A stretch of 64,000 nt of DNA from Nocardioides sp. B-3 (GTDB lineage Bacteria; Actinomycetota; Actinomycetes; Propionibacteriales; Nocardioidaceae): the NCBI RefSeq assembly GCF_024703895.1, contig NZ_CP087968.1, positions 992,001 to 1,056,000 on the forward strand, given 5' to 3'. The notes under the pieces are model-generated. The model did no database searches. It was not told the origin of the DNA and saw only the letters and a program-made list of their open reading frames with translations. The position numbers and the translations under genes were made by a program. Position 1 is the stretch's first letter, and each line of letters starts with the position of its first letter. Positions 21,794 through 32,700 of this stretch are shown in pieces.

Positions 21794-23259
21794 GTGTCTT
21801 CCTCCACAAGATTGACCTCTGCCCTGCTCGCCGGCGCCCTCGGCTGCTCGATGCTCGCCGTCGCGGCGCCCGCCGTCTCCTCACCCACCGAGCTCCGCGT
21901 CCCCGCTTCCACCCGGGCCGACGACGACGGCCTCGGCCCGTTGCAGCGCCGCGCCCTGCGCGAGCCGGGCACCGTGATGGGCACGCCCGGTCAGACGTCT
22001 GACGGGGTGCGGCCCCGGATCGCTCGTCAGCTGCCGCGCGGGAGCGCGGACCACGCCGCCCGTGGTGACCAGCGACGTCACCTACGAGATCGCACCCGGC
22101 ATGACGATCCGCGAGTGGGACCAGACCGACTACCGCGGCCCGATCCGCGCCAACCTGCTCACCATCGACCTCAACGCCCCGAACATCTCGCTGGACTACC
22201 TCGGCTCGCCCTACGCCGTACGCACCCAGACCGTCAGCCAGATGGGCGCCGCCGCCGGGGTCATCGGCGCCGTGAACGGCGACTTCTTCGACATCTCCGA
22301 CACCGGGGCTGCCCTCGGCGTCGGCATCGACCACGAGCGCGGCCTGATCCGAGGCTCTGACCACCGGCTGGATCCCGGAGAACGCGTCGTTCTACCTCGA
22401 CTCCGCCGGCCAGCCGCAGATCGGCCCGCTCGTGACCAAGACGAAGCTGAGGCAGCGGCCGCGGTGGCCCGTCAGTGGCATCAACGCCCCGACCGTCGCG
22501 CCCAACTCGATCGGCCTCTACACGACCGACTGGGGCTGGACGAAGGGCTACTCGGTCACCGACAGCGAGAAGAAGAAGCGCGTCCGCGAGGTCGTCGTCG
22601 TCAACGGCAAGATCGTCTCCAACAAGGCCGTGCTGTCCAAGGGCCGCAAGATCAAGGGCCGGGTCATGGTCGGCCGCGGCTCGGCCGCCAAGCTGCTCAA
22701 GGAGCTCCGGGTCGGCCGCAAGGCGACCTTCAAGTACAAGGCCAAGCCCGGCGCGCAGATCGCCGTGTCCGGCGACCGGCCGCTGCTGATCAACGGTGTG
22801 CAGACCGTCATCAACGACCGCCTGATGCACCCGCGTACGGCGGTGGGCGTGGACGTCGACGGCCGCAGGCTGCTGCTCCCGGTGATCGACGGGCGCAGCG
22901 AAGCCAGCCGCGGCTACACCATGGTGGAGCTCGCGACGATGATGCGCGCTGGGTGCGGAGAGTGCCCTCAACTTCGACGGCGGCGGCTCCTCGACGCTCT
23001 ACTCCCTGCAAGGTGACCGGCGAGATGGGCGTGATCAACGAGCCGTCCTCGGGTGGCGTCGAGCGGAAGGTCGCGAACGGGCTCGGCGTCTTCTACAACG
23101 GCGTCTTCCCGCCGATCGTGCCGCCCCCCGGCGCCGACCCCCACCCCTACCCCCACGCCCACGCCGAGCCCGACCGCCACGCCGACGGCGCCACCGACGA
23201 CCGAGCCCACCACGGCCCCGCCGACCACGACACCACCGACCACGACACCACCGGCCTGA
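21794..23259 (+). CDS. Secreted phosphodiester glycosidase (NAGPA domain) with Pro/Thr-rich tail
   Basis: About 488 residues. GTG 21794 gives MSSSTRLTSALLAGALG, a signal peptide cleaved near residue 28. The NAGPA-like domain has AAAGVIGAVNGDFFDI and the late NFDGGGSSTLY motif. The C-terminus, read in the frame ending at 23259, is a low-complexity PTPTP/TTPP tail of about 40 residues, probably a wall-spanning linker. TACTCT at 21781-21786 may be the -10 of a nearly leaderless transcript. Breaks lie near 22050, 22355, 22950 and 23010. Predicted to cleave GlcNAc-type phosphodiesters on wall or surface glycans. Confidence 0.8.
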
Positions 23260-23279
23260 CCTCGGGGGACGTCGGTCAG
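23256..23279. terminator. Small inverted repeat spanning two convergent stop codons
   Basis: CTGACC (23256-23261) pairs with GGTCAG (23274-23279) around a 12-base G-rich loop. The glycosidase TGA is in the left arm and the lipoprotein stop in the right arm. The short stem makes terminator function only possible. Confidence 0.35.
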
Positions 23280-23823
23280 TTGGGCACCGGGAACAGCGCG
23301 ACCGAGGTGACCGGCACCGTGCACTGAACGCCCGACTTCGGCACGGTGGGGGTGACCTCGATGCCGTCGAAGGTCGTCACCCAGCTGACGGCGGTGGGGG
23401 TGTCACAGCCCACCGAGACGACCGCCCCGAAGAGGGTGCTGCCCGCGGGGACCGCCACCTCAGCCACGGCGGCACGCACCTTGGCGGCCAGTCCAGCGTC
23501 GGTCGCGGACAAGAAGGCCTCCACCGACTTGTCGTCGACCGGGGGCACTGGCCCGGGGGTGGTCTCGCCGTCCACGTTGGACGCCTCCACGATGACGGCT
23601 CCTGGTCTGGCTCGACGATCCCGCCGACCGGGACGCTCGCCCCCGACCCCGAGGACGAGTCGGGCTCCACCGTCTGCGACGTGGACTCCGACGTGGACTC
23701 CGACGTGGGGTCCGTCGCCGAGCCGGAATCGTCAGTGTCCGCGGTCTCGCTGCCGCAGCCCGCCGCGGCGGAGAGCAGCAGGACGGCGCAGGCGGCGGTC
23801 ACGCGCAGGGAACTTTGACTCAT
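23276..23823 (-). CDS. Predicted lipoprotein of unknown function
   Basis: About 182 residues. The N-terminus MSQSSLRVTAACAVLLLSAAAGCGSE carries a lipobox with Cys at residue 23, followed by a Ser/Thr/Asp-rich linker. The C-terminal half, in another frame after a break at a CCTGG site near 23603, reads KVRAAVAEVAVPAGSTLFGAVVS and ends VALFPVPN. It contains a Cys pair (VGCDTP and GVQC) that could form a disulphide outside the cell. No known family was recognised. It is convergent with the glycosidase gene. Confidence 0.6.
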
Positions 23824-23890
23824 GGCACTAGGACGATAGCCCGGGCGGAGGGGTTCCGCCGTGGGGCCAGCCACGCCCTAGGCTCGCGCC

Positions 23891-24461
23891 ATGGCCCAGT
23901 TCACCCGCGCGGAGCTCGAGTCGTTCCACGACGCCGAGGTCCCTGACCTGCTCGGACCGGGTCTGCGGCTGCTCTTCGTGGGCATCAACCCGGGCCTGTG
24001 GACCGCCGCGACGCAGACTCACTTCGCGCACCCGGTGAACCGCTTCTACCCCGCCCTGCTGCAGGCCGGCATCATCGAGCGACCCATCGACGCCGCGGCC
24101 GGCATGGACAACGAGGACCGCGCCTACTTCCGCGCACGCGGACTCGGGATCACCAACTTTGGTCCGGCGCGCCACCGTGCGGGCCGACGAGCTGACGGCC
24201 GACGAGCTGCGCGCGGGCGGAGACCGGCTGCTGGAGCTGGTCATCGAGCTGGAGCCGCGCGTCGTCGCGGTCGCGGGCATCACGGCATATCGCCGGGCGT
24301 TCGGGGACCGCAAGGCGCTCATCGGCCGCCAGCCGAAGCCGCTGGGTGCCGCCGAGCTGTGGGTGGTCCCCAACCCGAGCGGCCTCAACGCCCACCACAC
24401 GATCGCGACCCCGGCGGCGGCATATGCCGAGCCGGCGCGCGCGGCGGGCATCATCGACTGA
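23891..24461 (+). CDS. mug: Mismatch-specific uracil/thymine DNA glycosylase (Mug)
   Basis: About 190 residues of the Mug/TDG branch of the uracil-DNA glycosylase superfamily, which excises uracil or ethenocytosine opposite guanine. The active-site motif GINPGLWTAA is near residue 36, and the second conserved motif NPSGLNAHH is near residue 155. ATG 23891 is close to the family start (MAQFTRAELESF). One break near 24160 (an extra T in a T-run) splits it. Single gene; its stop lies in the left arm of the next hairpin. Confidence 0.9.
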
Positions 24462-24477
24462 CCGACCCGGGCGGTCA
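24459..24477. terminator. Hairpin spanning two convergent stop codons
   Basis: TGACCG (24459-24464) and CGGTCA (24472-24477) flank ACCCGGG. The mug TGA begins the left arm, and the stop of the reverse-strand gene (24475-24477) ends the right arm. Same layout as at 4774-4820, with a shorter stem. Confidence 0.45.
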
Positions 24478-24831
24478 CGACGCCACTCCCTCGAAGACGT
24501 CGCCGGCCTCCACGATCAGCAGGCACGCCCCACGCCCGAGCGGCCCCGCGACACCGACCCAGCCGTCGACGCGATGCGCGTCGCCGAGGAACTCGCGGAT
24601 GATGAACCGGAGCCACTGCCCGGCCGTGTCGACGTTGGCTCCTCGCGGCACCGGGAGCAGGCAGCACCCCTGGTCGCACGGAACCCACGGCGATGCCACC
24701 GCGGGCTGGCCGGGCCAGATCCGGGCCATGGCTCCCGGCTGCCGGGCGAACCCGGCCAGGAACGCCGCGTCCCCGGGCTCGAGTGCCGGGGTCACGCTGA
24801 GCCGATGATCGGCCGGGGGGTGCTGGGTCAT
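24475..24831 (-). CDS. Conserved hypothetical protein
   Basis: 118 residues, intact, starting MTQHPPADHRLSVTPALEPG. It has a compact alpha/beta look with a clustered Cys motif (VPCDQGCCLLPVPRG) and a C-terminal GACLLIVEAGDVFEGVAS. No signal peptide or membrane segment. No family was recognised. It is convergent with mug and divergent from the alarmone synthetase gene across about 140 bp. Confidence 0.6.
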   Translation of the reverse strand: MTQHPPADHRLSVTPALEPGDAAFLAGFARQPGAMARIWPGQPAVASPWVPCDQGCCLLPVPRGANVDTAGQWLRFIIREFLGDAHRVDGWVGVAGPLGRGACLLIVEAGDVFEGVAS

Positions 24832-24972
24832 CTGAGTTCCTCCTTCGGGCTTCCTCTACCCACCGTGCGGACCCCCACCGACAACACCGGTGCTTCGCCG
24901 TACGACCTGTGGAGAGCCGGCGACGTCACGGTGTCTGTGGACGGTTTGCGACCCACACGGCAGGCTGTGCCC

Positions 24973-26011
24973 GTGCCGTCCCCCGACCAACCAGCCGATC
25001 TGCCAGCCGACCAGCCCGTCCGCGAGGCCGTGCGCGCCTACGCCGCGCAGCAACCGGGACTCGTGACGCCGACCGAGCACTTCGTCGAGCTGATCACCAC
25101 GCTGCTCGACGACGCGGGCATCAACTACCTCAGCGTCACCGGCCGGACGAAGAGCGTCGCCTCGTTCGCGGCGAAGGCCGCGCGGGACCGTCGGTGACCA
25201 GCTCCTCTATCCCGACCCGCTCAGCCAGATCACGGACCAGATCGGCGTCCGCGTCATCACCTACGTCCACAGCGACGTGGCGGCGGTCGCGGAGCTCCTC
25301 GACGACGAGCTGACCATCCTCGACGACCGCGACATGGGTCAGGAGACCGCGCGGGCCGGCGGCTTCGGCTACGCCAGCCGACACCTGCTGGTGACGCCCG
25401 ACCCGCCCGACGGGGAGCAGCACCGAGCGCCGTACGACCAGCTCCGCGGTCACCGGGCGAGCGTGCAGGTGCGCACGGTCCTGCAGCACGCGTGGGCGGA
25501 GTTCGAGCACGACATCCGCTACAAGGGCACCGTTCCCGAGGAGTACGTCCCCGACCTCGACCGGCGCTTCACCCTCGCCGCCGGCCTGCTCGAGCTGGCC
25601 GACCGTGAGTTCTCGACCATCCGCGAGCGCCTCCGGGCAGTGGCCCCCACCTCGCTCAGCGAGGCCGACCCGAGCGACCCCCGCATCAGCGGGCAGGACC
25701 TCGCCTCCTTCCTCGCCAGCCAGTACGCCGACGCCGGCTGGTCGCACACGGACCACTACGGCTGGATCGGCGGCCTGCTGCTCGAGCTGGGCGTCACGTC
25801 CCTCGACGAGCTCGCCGGGCTGCTCACCTCCGTCGACGCCGACGCGATCATCCGGCGCATGGGCTATCGCTATCCCGCGGGCGCCGTGCGCAGGCTCGAC
25901 GACGCCCTCCTCGCGATCTTCGGCCAGCAGTACGTCGACCTGAAGGGCAACGCACACCGTGTGGAGAAGCTCACCGAGCGCCTCGAGAAGCTGAACTCCC
26001 CCGACGGTTGA
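24973..26011 (+). CDS. RelA/SpoT-domain alarmone synthetase (GTP pyrophosphokinase type)
   Basis: About 345 residues with one RelA/SpoT nucleotidyltransferase domain and no HD hydrolase, TGS or ACT domains, so it resembles small alarmone synthetases with an extra C-terminal helical region. Visible motifs: the ATP loop pattern GRTKSVASFAAKA (R-x-K-x3-S-x3-K), ITDQIGVRVI, GYASRH (the GYxSxH position), and VQVRTVLQHAWAEFEH then RYKG. A break near 25195 follows the ATP loop. The start GTG 24973 is an estimate. It would make (p)ppGpp-like alarmones in the cytoplasm. It has a clear paralogue in the defence island at 54372. Confidence 0.83.
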
Positions 26012-26037
26012 TTCGACTGGCTTACTAGGGTTGGGGC

Positions 26038-27144
26038 ATGCCGCGCCTCTCCCGGACCACCGTCACCCCGGTCCCGGCTGCGGCACTCCCGGCCGCCACG
26101 TGGGGTCGACACCCGGGTCCGGTCGTCCTCGGCCCGGTCGCGCTCGTGCTGATCGCCGCCGTGCTCGCGGCCGTCCACCACGCCGAAGTGGTCGCGCACC
26201 GCGTCGGCGAACCGCTCGGCTCCCTCGTGCTGGCGGTGGCGGTCACCGTCATCGAGGTGGCGCTGATCGTGACCCTGATGATCACCGCCGACAAGGACAC
26301 CTCCGGGCTGGCCCGCGACACCGTCTTCGCGGCCGTGATGATCAGCGTCAACGGCATCGTCGGGCTGTCCCTGCTGGTCAGCGCGCTGAAGCACCACCCG
26401 GCCGTGTTCAACCCCGAGGGCACCGGCTCGATGCTGGCCACGGTGATCACGCTCGCCACCGTCTGCCCGGTGCTGCCGTCCTTCACCACCTCCGAGCCGG
26501 GGCCGATCTACACCGGTCCACAGCTCGCCTTCGCGGCCATCGCGTCGCTGGTGCTCTATGGCCTGTTCGTCTTCACCCAGACCATCCGGCACCGTGACTT
26601 CTTCCTGCCCGTCGACAAGGACGGCCAGAACCTCGAGGCCACCGGCCACGCCGACCTCGACGACGACGGCCATGCGGACCCGCCCGACAACCGCACGACC
26701 GCGTGGAGCGCCGGATTCCTCGTCGTCTCGCTGGTCGCCGTGGTCGGGCTCGCCAAGATCATCTCCCCGGCCATCGAGGACGGGGTCGCGGCCCCGGGGT
26801 TCCCCACGCCGTCGTCGGCGTCGTGATCGCCCTGCTGGTGCTGCTGCCGGAGTCCATCGCCGCCGTGCGAGCGGCCGCCCGCGAGAAGGTGCAGGTCAGC
26901 CTCAACCTCGCGATGGGATCGGCCATGGCCTCGATCGGCCTGACCATCCCGACCATTGCCATCGCCTCGATCTGGCTGGACGGGCCGCTGGCCCTCGGCC
27001 CGGACAACGTGCAGATCGTGCTGTTGTTCCTGACCGTGGTCGTGGGCATCCTGACGGTGGTCCCGGGTCGTGCGAAGCCCCTCCGGGGCGGCGTACACCC
27101 GGGTGCTGCTGGCATCCTTCATCTTCTTGACCATCGCCCCCTAG
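26038..27144 (+). CDS. chaA: Calcium/proton (cation/H+) antiporter ChaA
   Basis: About 368 residues with roughly eleven hydrophobic segments and the two repeated CaCA motifs: AVAVTVIEVALIVTLMITA near residue 70, and, in the second half, VVIALLVLLPESIAAVRAA. These carry the acidic residues used for cation exchange. A charged loop of about 30 residues rich in Asp (HADLDDDGHADPPDN) separates the halves. Breaks are near 26820 and 27075; repair gives the ending LLASFIFLTIAP and TAG at 27142-27144. It sits in the inner membrane, exporting Ca2+ or Na+. It is followed 25 bp later by a small membrane gene, so probably one transcript. Confidence 0.85.
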
Positions 27145-27169
27145 CCCCCGAGAACCGAGAGATCACCTC

Positions 27170-27523
27170 ATGACAGAGCCGGCCCAACCGAAGCGCCGCA
27201 GCCACCTGATGGACCCCAACGCGCCGCGCCCCGTGCGTGACCACGCGGCCGAGGACAAGAGCCTCAGCCGGGTGCAGCGGTGGGTGATGTCGGCGCTGGC
27301 CGTGACCACGATCTTCCACCCGGTGATGGGGCTGATCATCGCGGCGCTGTTCCTCGACGACCCGCGGCCGGGAGCCCGGGTCGGCCTGTGCCTGATCGCG
27401 GGCGCGTTCGGCGTGATCGCCGTGGCCGTGGCGTTCGTGATCCACGGCAAGAAGCCCCTCACCCCGTGGCTGCTCGTCGGGCTGATCCCCACCGCGATCG
27501 GGATCGGGCTGATCTACCGCTGA
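27170..27523 (+). CDS. Small membrane protein of unknown function
   Basis: 117 residues, intact. A charged N-terminus (MTEPAQPKRRSHLMDPN) is followed by three hydrophobic segments (VMSALAVTTIFHPVMGLIIAALFL; VGLCLIAGAFGVIAVAVAFVI; PWLLVGLIPTAIGIGLIY). It lies just after chaA and probably shares its transcript. No family was recognised. Confidence 0.7.
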   Translation: MTEPAQPKRRSHLMDPNAPRPVRDHAAEDKSLSRVQRWVMSALAVTTIFHPVMGLIIAALFLDDPRPGARVGLCLIAGAFGVIAVAVAFVIHGKKPLTPWLLVGLIPTAIGIGLIYR

Positions 27524-27528
27524 CGTGC

Positions 27529-27561
27529 GATCGGCCCGCCGCACGAGGCGACGGGCCGATC
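27529..27561. terminator. Bidirectional terminator hairpin
   Basis: Perfect 10-bp arms GATCGGCCCG (27529-27538) and CGGGCCGATC (27552-27561) enclose a 13-base loop in the 52-bp gap between the convergent membrane-protein and solute-binding genes. Confidence 0.75.
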
Positions 27562-27575
27562 CGAGCTGGGTGGTT

Positions 27576-28389
27576 CTACGTCTGGGGCGCTGTCTTGCCG
27601 AACCAGGTCTGATAGATCTCGTCGTAGCGGCCGCTCTCCCGGAGATCGGCGAGCACGTCGTTGATCACCCGCAGCAGGTCGACGTTGGCGTCCTTCTTGA
27701 CGGCCATGCCGTACTGCTCGCCGGTGTCGAACTCCGCCACGACCTCGAAGTCCGGGTGGCGCTCGATCGCGTCCTTGACGATGTTGTTGTCGTAGATCCC
27801 CGCGTCGACGGTGCCACCGCTGAGCGCCGAGTCGACGTCCCGGACGTTTTCGAACTGCACGATCTGGGTGCCGGTCGGCGCATGGTCGGTGGCATACAGC
27901 TCGCCGGTCGTGTCTTCCTGTACGGCGACATTTCCACCGGCGAGGTCGTTGAGCGAGTCGATCCCGCTGCCCTTCTGCACCACCATCACCTGCGTGGCGT
28001 TGAAGTAGGGACTGGAGAAGTCGATGACGCGAGCGCGGTCACCGCTGATCGACATCGCCGCCGCGGCGACGTCACAGGTCTCGCTGTTGAACAGCTCGCC
28101 CGACGAGATGGCAGCGAAGTCCTCGTTGACGTATTCGGGCTTCAGGTCCGGGGCGGCCGCCACCTCGTTGACGAGGTCGATGTCGAAAGCCGACGACCTC
28201 GCCGTCCTGCTCGAACTCGAACGGCTCGTAGGGCAGTGACGTGCACACCAGCAGGGTGCCGTCCTTGATCAGCTTCGGCTTCGGCGCGCTCGAGGTGCTC
28301 GCACCCTCCCCGGAGCCGCAGGCGGCCAACGCGAGGATCGCCACCGAAGCGACGGCGACCCGCGCCATCGGCGTACGAGTCATGCGCAT
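27576..28389 (-). CDS. Solute-binding lipoprotein of an ABC transporter, polar amino acid type
   Basis: About 270 residues of family 3 periplasmic binding proteins. The lipobox in VAVASVAILALAACGSGE puts the lipid Cys near residue 22. The binding fold shows GTLLVCTSLPYEPFEF, then (after a break near 28180) DFSSPYFNATQVMVV and YGMAVKKDANVDLLRVIND. The ATG at 28389 shares a base with the stop of the conservon GTPase gene (TGATG), so it is translationally coupled to the conservon. No permease or ATPase gene is adjacent, so it may serve as a sensor ligand-binder or use a remote transporter. The substrate is unknown. Confidence 0.83.
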
Positions 28390-28983
28390 CAGCTCGCACC
28401 AGCCGGGGTCCGGGTGAGGTGCTCCGGGGCGTATTCGGTGACGCGGATGAGCGCGGCCTTGGCGGACTCCCGGTCGCGGGCGTCGATCGAGATGATCGGC
28501 ACCTCGGGCGGCAGCGCGAGCGCAGCCTTGACCCGGTCGAGGGTGTACTGGTTGACGCCGTTGAACTCGTTGACCGCCACGATGAACGGCAGCCCCTTGG
28601 CCTCGAAGTAGTCCAGCGGGGAGAACGACTCGTCGAGCCGCGCAGTGTCGACGATGACGATGGCGCCGATCGCACCGAGGCACAGGTCGTCCCACATGAA
28701 CCAGAAGCGACGCTGGCCGGGAGTGCCGAAGAGGTAGAGGATCAGGTCCTCGCCCAGAGTCAGTCGACCGAAGTCCATGGCGACGGTCGTCGTCGCCTTG
28801 GACGGCACCGCATCCAGGGTTGTCGACGCCCTCCGACTCGTTGGTCACGAGCGCCTCGGTGCGCAGCGGCTGGATCTCCGAGACAGAGCCGACCAAGGTT
28901 GTCTTGCCGACGCCGAATCCGCCGGCGATGACGATCTTCGTCGACGCAGCCTTACGCGGGGGGCTAGTAGGTGCGGAGTCCAC
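28389..28983 (-). CDS. cvnD: Conservon GTP-binding protein CvnD
   Basis: About 197 residues. P-loop IAGGFGVGKTTLVGSV is near residue 20, then TVAMDFGRL, the switch II-like LFGTPGQRRF and the VNEFNGV specificity motif. One break near 28815 falls on a CCAGG site and repairs to EGVDNLDAVPSK. It starts GTG 28983, overlapping the DUF742 gene by 20 bp. In conservons this small GTPase works with the roadblock and DUF742 partners downstream of the kinase at the membrane. Confidence 0.88.
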
Positions 28984-29337
28984 GGAGGGTCCTTTCGATG
29001 AGCTCTATCCGCTCGTCCTTGGACGAGTTCTCGGTGATGGTTGCTTGTACGCGGATGTAGCCGTGCTCGACGAGGTCGCTGAGCAGGACGCGCACGACGC
29101 CGATGGGCATCTTGACGAGTGCTGCGCACTCGGCGACGGAGCGTCGGTCACACACCTCGAGCACTGGAGCGCGGCGGCGCTCACCGAGGCGCCGTCATCC
29201 CCGGGCTCCGGGCGCAGGGTCGCCTCCATGGGCAGGTCCACCGTCGCGTGGGTCCGCCCTGAGGTGATGGTGTACGGCCGGACGAAGCGTGGTCTGTTGA
29301 CCGCTTCCTCCGAGCCGTCCGACTCAACTGGTGCCAC
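28964..29337 (-). CDS. cvnC: Conservon DUF742 protein CvnC
   Basis: About 124 residues. The N-terminal RPRFVRPYTITSGRT and the C-terminal winged-helix-like VKMPIGVVRVLLSDLVEHGYI match DUF742 proteins. A break near 29165 separates the two halves. It lies between roadblock and GTPase genes as in Streptomyces conservons. The start is the first in-frame start codon after the roadblock stop. Confidence 0.86.
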
Positions 29338-29350
29338 GACCGTTCACGCC

Positions 29351-29770
29351 TCAGTTCGACGAACTGACGCGGGCCTCGGCCTGAACCGTCTGGCCGACCC
29401 GCTCCACGAGCAGGGCCATCTCGTAGCCGACCTGACCGATGTCGGCATCCTCTTCAGTCAGGACCGTGAGGTTGGAGCCGTCGCCCACGCTCATGAGCAT
29501 GAGGTAGCCGTGCTCCATCTCCACGACGGTCTGCAGCACTGCGCCGCCGTCGAAGAGACGAGCGGCACCCACGGCCGAGCTGGCGAGGCCGGACGAGACG
29601 GCCGCCACCTGCTCGGCGCGCTCGCCCGGGATGCTCTGGCTCTCCGCCATCAGGAGGCCGTCGGCCGACACCGGGATCGCGTGCGCGGCGTCGGTCACCT
29701 CCTCGACGAAGCGAGACACCAGCCAGTTCAGGTTGTTGTCGGTGGCGGAGATGCCTTGGGACTCGGTCAT
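29351..29770 (-). CDS. cvnB: Conservon roadblock/LC7 protein CvnB
   Basis: 139 residues, intact. Roadblock fold with [13 protein letters not shown] at the start, [14 protein letters not shown] and the hydrophobic strand [17 protein letters not shown]. Such proteins dimerise and act as GTPase-activating or scaffold partners for CvnD. The gene lies 15 bp downstream of the kinase gene and 13 bp before cvnC, in the fixed conservon order. Confidence 0.93.
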   Translation of the reverse strand: MTESQGISATDNNLNWLVSRFVEEVTDAAHAIPVSADGLLMAESQSIPGERAEQVAAVSSGLASSAVGAARLFDGGAVLQTVVEMEHGYLMLMSVGDGSNLTVLTEEDADIGQVGYEMALLVERVGQTVQAEARVSSSN

Positions 29771-29785
29771 TTCTCTTCTACTTTC

Positions 29786-32700
29786 TTACTGGTCGTCGGC
29801 AGGCACGGAGGCAGTACGTCCACGGCGGACACCAGCCTTGTGTGCGGATAGACGGGCTCGGATGGCTTCGGGGTCGCGGCCGGCTGCCCCCACGGGCTTG
29901 GTGACGCTACCGGGCACGAGGCGTGCACCCGGGCGGCGTACCGGAAGACCGGAATCGTTGGTTGCTTCGTCGTGAGTCTCCGCGACCGTGTCGGCGCGCG
30001 CCCACCCGGCCTCCACCTCAGTGGAGGTCCGGGCGCGGTCCTCCTCGTCGGTGCTGAGCCACGAGGACCCGGCGGATCCGTTGATGGCGGGCTCTTCGAC
30101 CTGCGCGGAGTAGGGAGCTGGCTGCTCCACCTCCGTTGGTGCGACTGCTTCCGAGTAGGTGGGTGCGGTCTCGGTGTCGAAGACCGGCTCGGACACCGGG
30201 ATGGCGGCGGGCGCCTCGGTGGTGTCCTCGAGCCACGACTCCTCGACTGCCTCGACCTCGGCAACCGCCTCCACCGCCTCGTCGTCCTCGGGGGGCAGCG
30301 GGTCGGTCAGCGGGTCGCCGAGCGAACCGCGATCGCGCATCGGCATCTGCAGGATCGCGGCGTGGTCGACGTCCTCGTAGTCGGGGATCGGCAGCCGGCC
30401 GCGCTGCGGGCGGATCTTGGCCATCAGGGCCGCGATGTGGGACTCCGGGGTCTCCTCGGGCTCCTCCTCGACGAGGGCCTCCGGCTCGGGCTGGGGCTCG
30501 GGCTCGGGGACCGGCTCGTGGACGGTCTCCTCGACAGCCGGCTCGTGGACAGTCTCCTCGTGGACGGGCTCCTCGACGAAGGTCTCGGTGACGACCTCGT
30601 CTTCGATGGGAGCTTCGACCTCGACCTCGGCCTCGTCCTTCGGCAGGTCGGGTACGGCGACGACGGCCGGGGCGACGGTCAGGTCGCGCTTCGAACGCAA
30701 CGGCATGGCGCCGGTCGCGCGCTTGACCTCGCGGGGCGCCTCGGGCTCGGCGGTGTCTTCGTCGCCGCCCGTGGGCAGCTGGAGGCCGGCCGCGGTGAGG
30801 TGCGACAGGGTGGCGCCACGCTCGCGGGTCGGCAGGCCCCGGTTGGACGACAGGTGCGAGTCGCCGATGCCGAGCGGGTCGGACGCGTCGACCTCGGCCG
30901 AACCACGCACCGGCAGCTTCGTCGGCGCGGGGAGCTCGGTGTCGTCGGACTCCTCGACCGCACCGGCCGACAGGACCTGCGTCTCGACGACCTCGGCCGG
31001 CGTCTCCTCGACGACCGCCTCGACCTCGGCCTCGACCGGGTCGATGTGGGCACGCGCGGGCAGGATCGCGTTGGGGACGTGGACGAAGGCGGTCGTTCCA
31101 TCGCCGGTGTTGGCCTTCAGGGTGACAGTGACGCCGTGCCGCTGGGCGAGCCGGCTGACCACGAACAGACCCATGCGGCGCGCGGTGTCGGGGGTGACCT
31201 CGACGCCGGTGCGCAGGTTTTCGTTGATCTGCCTGAGCTCGTCGACCGGGATGCCGAGGCCGGAGTCGGTGACGGTGATGGTGACGCCGTTGTCGGTCTC
31301 GGTCGCGCCCAGCACGACGCTGGTGTGCGGCGAGGAGTAGGACAGCGAGTTGTCCACGAGCTCGGTGACCATGTGCACGAGGTCGCCGGCGGCCGACTCG
31401 TTGACCGGGAGCGGGAGCGTGGACTCGATCCGCACCCGCTGGTAGTCGGTCACACCCGCGGTCGCGGCCTGCAGGGTCTCGGCAATGGAGACGCTCTCCC
31501 AGCCGGCCGACCGCGTGGGCGCGTCGGCGAGGATGAGCAGCGAGTCCGCCGTACGCCGCATGCGAGCCGCGAGGTGGTCGAGGCGGAAGAGGCTCTCGAG
31601 CCGCTTGGGGTCCTCTTCGTCGCTCTCCAGCGCCTCGATGAGGTTGAGCTGCTGGTTGATCAGGGTGGTGTTGCGACGCGAGAGCGTCACGAACATCTCG
31701 CCGACCCGGGTTCGCAGCTTGGCCTCGCCGGAGGCGAGCGTGACGGCCTGCTGGTGGAGGTCGTCCACGGCCCTCGCGAGCTGGCCGACCTCTTCCCGGG
31801 TGTGTACGTCGACGCTCTTGATCGGGCCCGGTTCGGAACCGGACCGGATGCGGGCGACGGCGTCGGGCAGGTCCTGCCGGGCGACTCGGGGCGCGCTCTC
31901 TCGCACCCGGCGGATCGGGTTGACGATGGTGCGCGAGATCAGGAAGGCGAGCGCGATGGCCGCGGCCGGGGGCGATCAGGGTGAGCAGCGCGTTGAGCAG
32001 GGCGCTGCTGCGGGCGTCAGAGGCCTTGTCGGACAGCTCCCCGGTCCACGCCGTCGAGCAGCGTGGCCTGCAGCTTGTCGTAGTCGTCGTAGGCGTCGGC
32101 GCCGCCGAGGTCGGGGGTGGTGCCACCCGTGCGGACCTCGAGGGTGCGCTCTCCGTTGTTGGTGCGCAGGGCCCGGATCGAACCCCTCGGCGTCACCGAG
32201 CTGGCCGGCGAGACGGTCGAGCGCGGCGCTCTCGGCGCCCAGCTCGGCGAAGAGGGCGAGCGAGCCGGTGCGACCGGAGCGTTCGGTCGCCGCCAGCGCC
32301 TGCTGCATGGCGAGCGCGAAACGACCACCGAGCGTCTGCGAGAGGAGCTCGAGTCGCGGCTCGGGCGTGAGCTGCTCGTTGATGATCGAGGTGATGAGCT
32401 GGGTGACACCCGACTGCATCTGGCGGAGCTGGGCGATCCAGTGCCGGGGCTGACCGGACCGGTGGCCTCGTCGCGCAGCGAGCGGCTGAGGTCGAGGATG
32501 ACGTCGACCTGTCGGCTCTGTCCGGGCGTGAGGTCGGCGTCGTCACGGGCCTTCAACAGCTCGGCGGCGGCGTCCTTGATCTCCACCAGCGCGTCGTCCA
32601 GCTCGTTCTGGCTGGTGCCGGTGGTCGACTGGGCCGCCACCATGCCCTCTTCGGCCACGGTGAGGTAGGCGATGGCAGGTTCGAGGACGGTGACCTGCTG

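Noticed and set aside
23140..23259. Short tandem repeats resembling a CRISPR or satellite
   Set aside because: The period is codon-based and encodes a Pro/Thr-rich tail of the secreted glycosidase; there are no spacers.
29786..30950. Acidic repeat tail of CvnA as a separate secreted repeat protein
   Set aside because: It is in one continuous frame with the kinase ATPase domain, and low-complexity acidic tails are usual in these kinases.
1758..32000. Association of frame breaks with GATC sites
   Set aside because: A few breaks lie near GATC (1770, 2655, 31970), but each has an adjacent G/C run and many others have no GATC. The CCWGG link is stronger.
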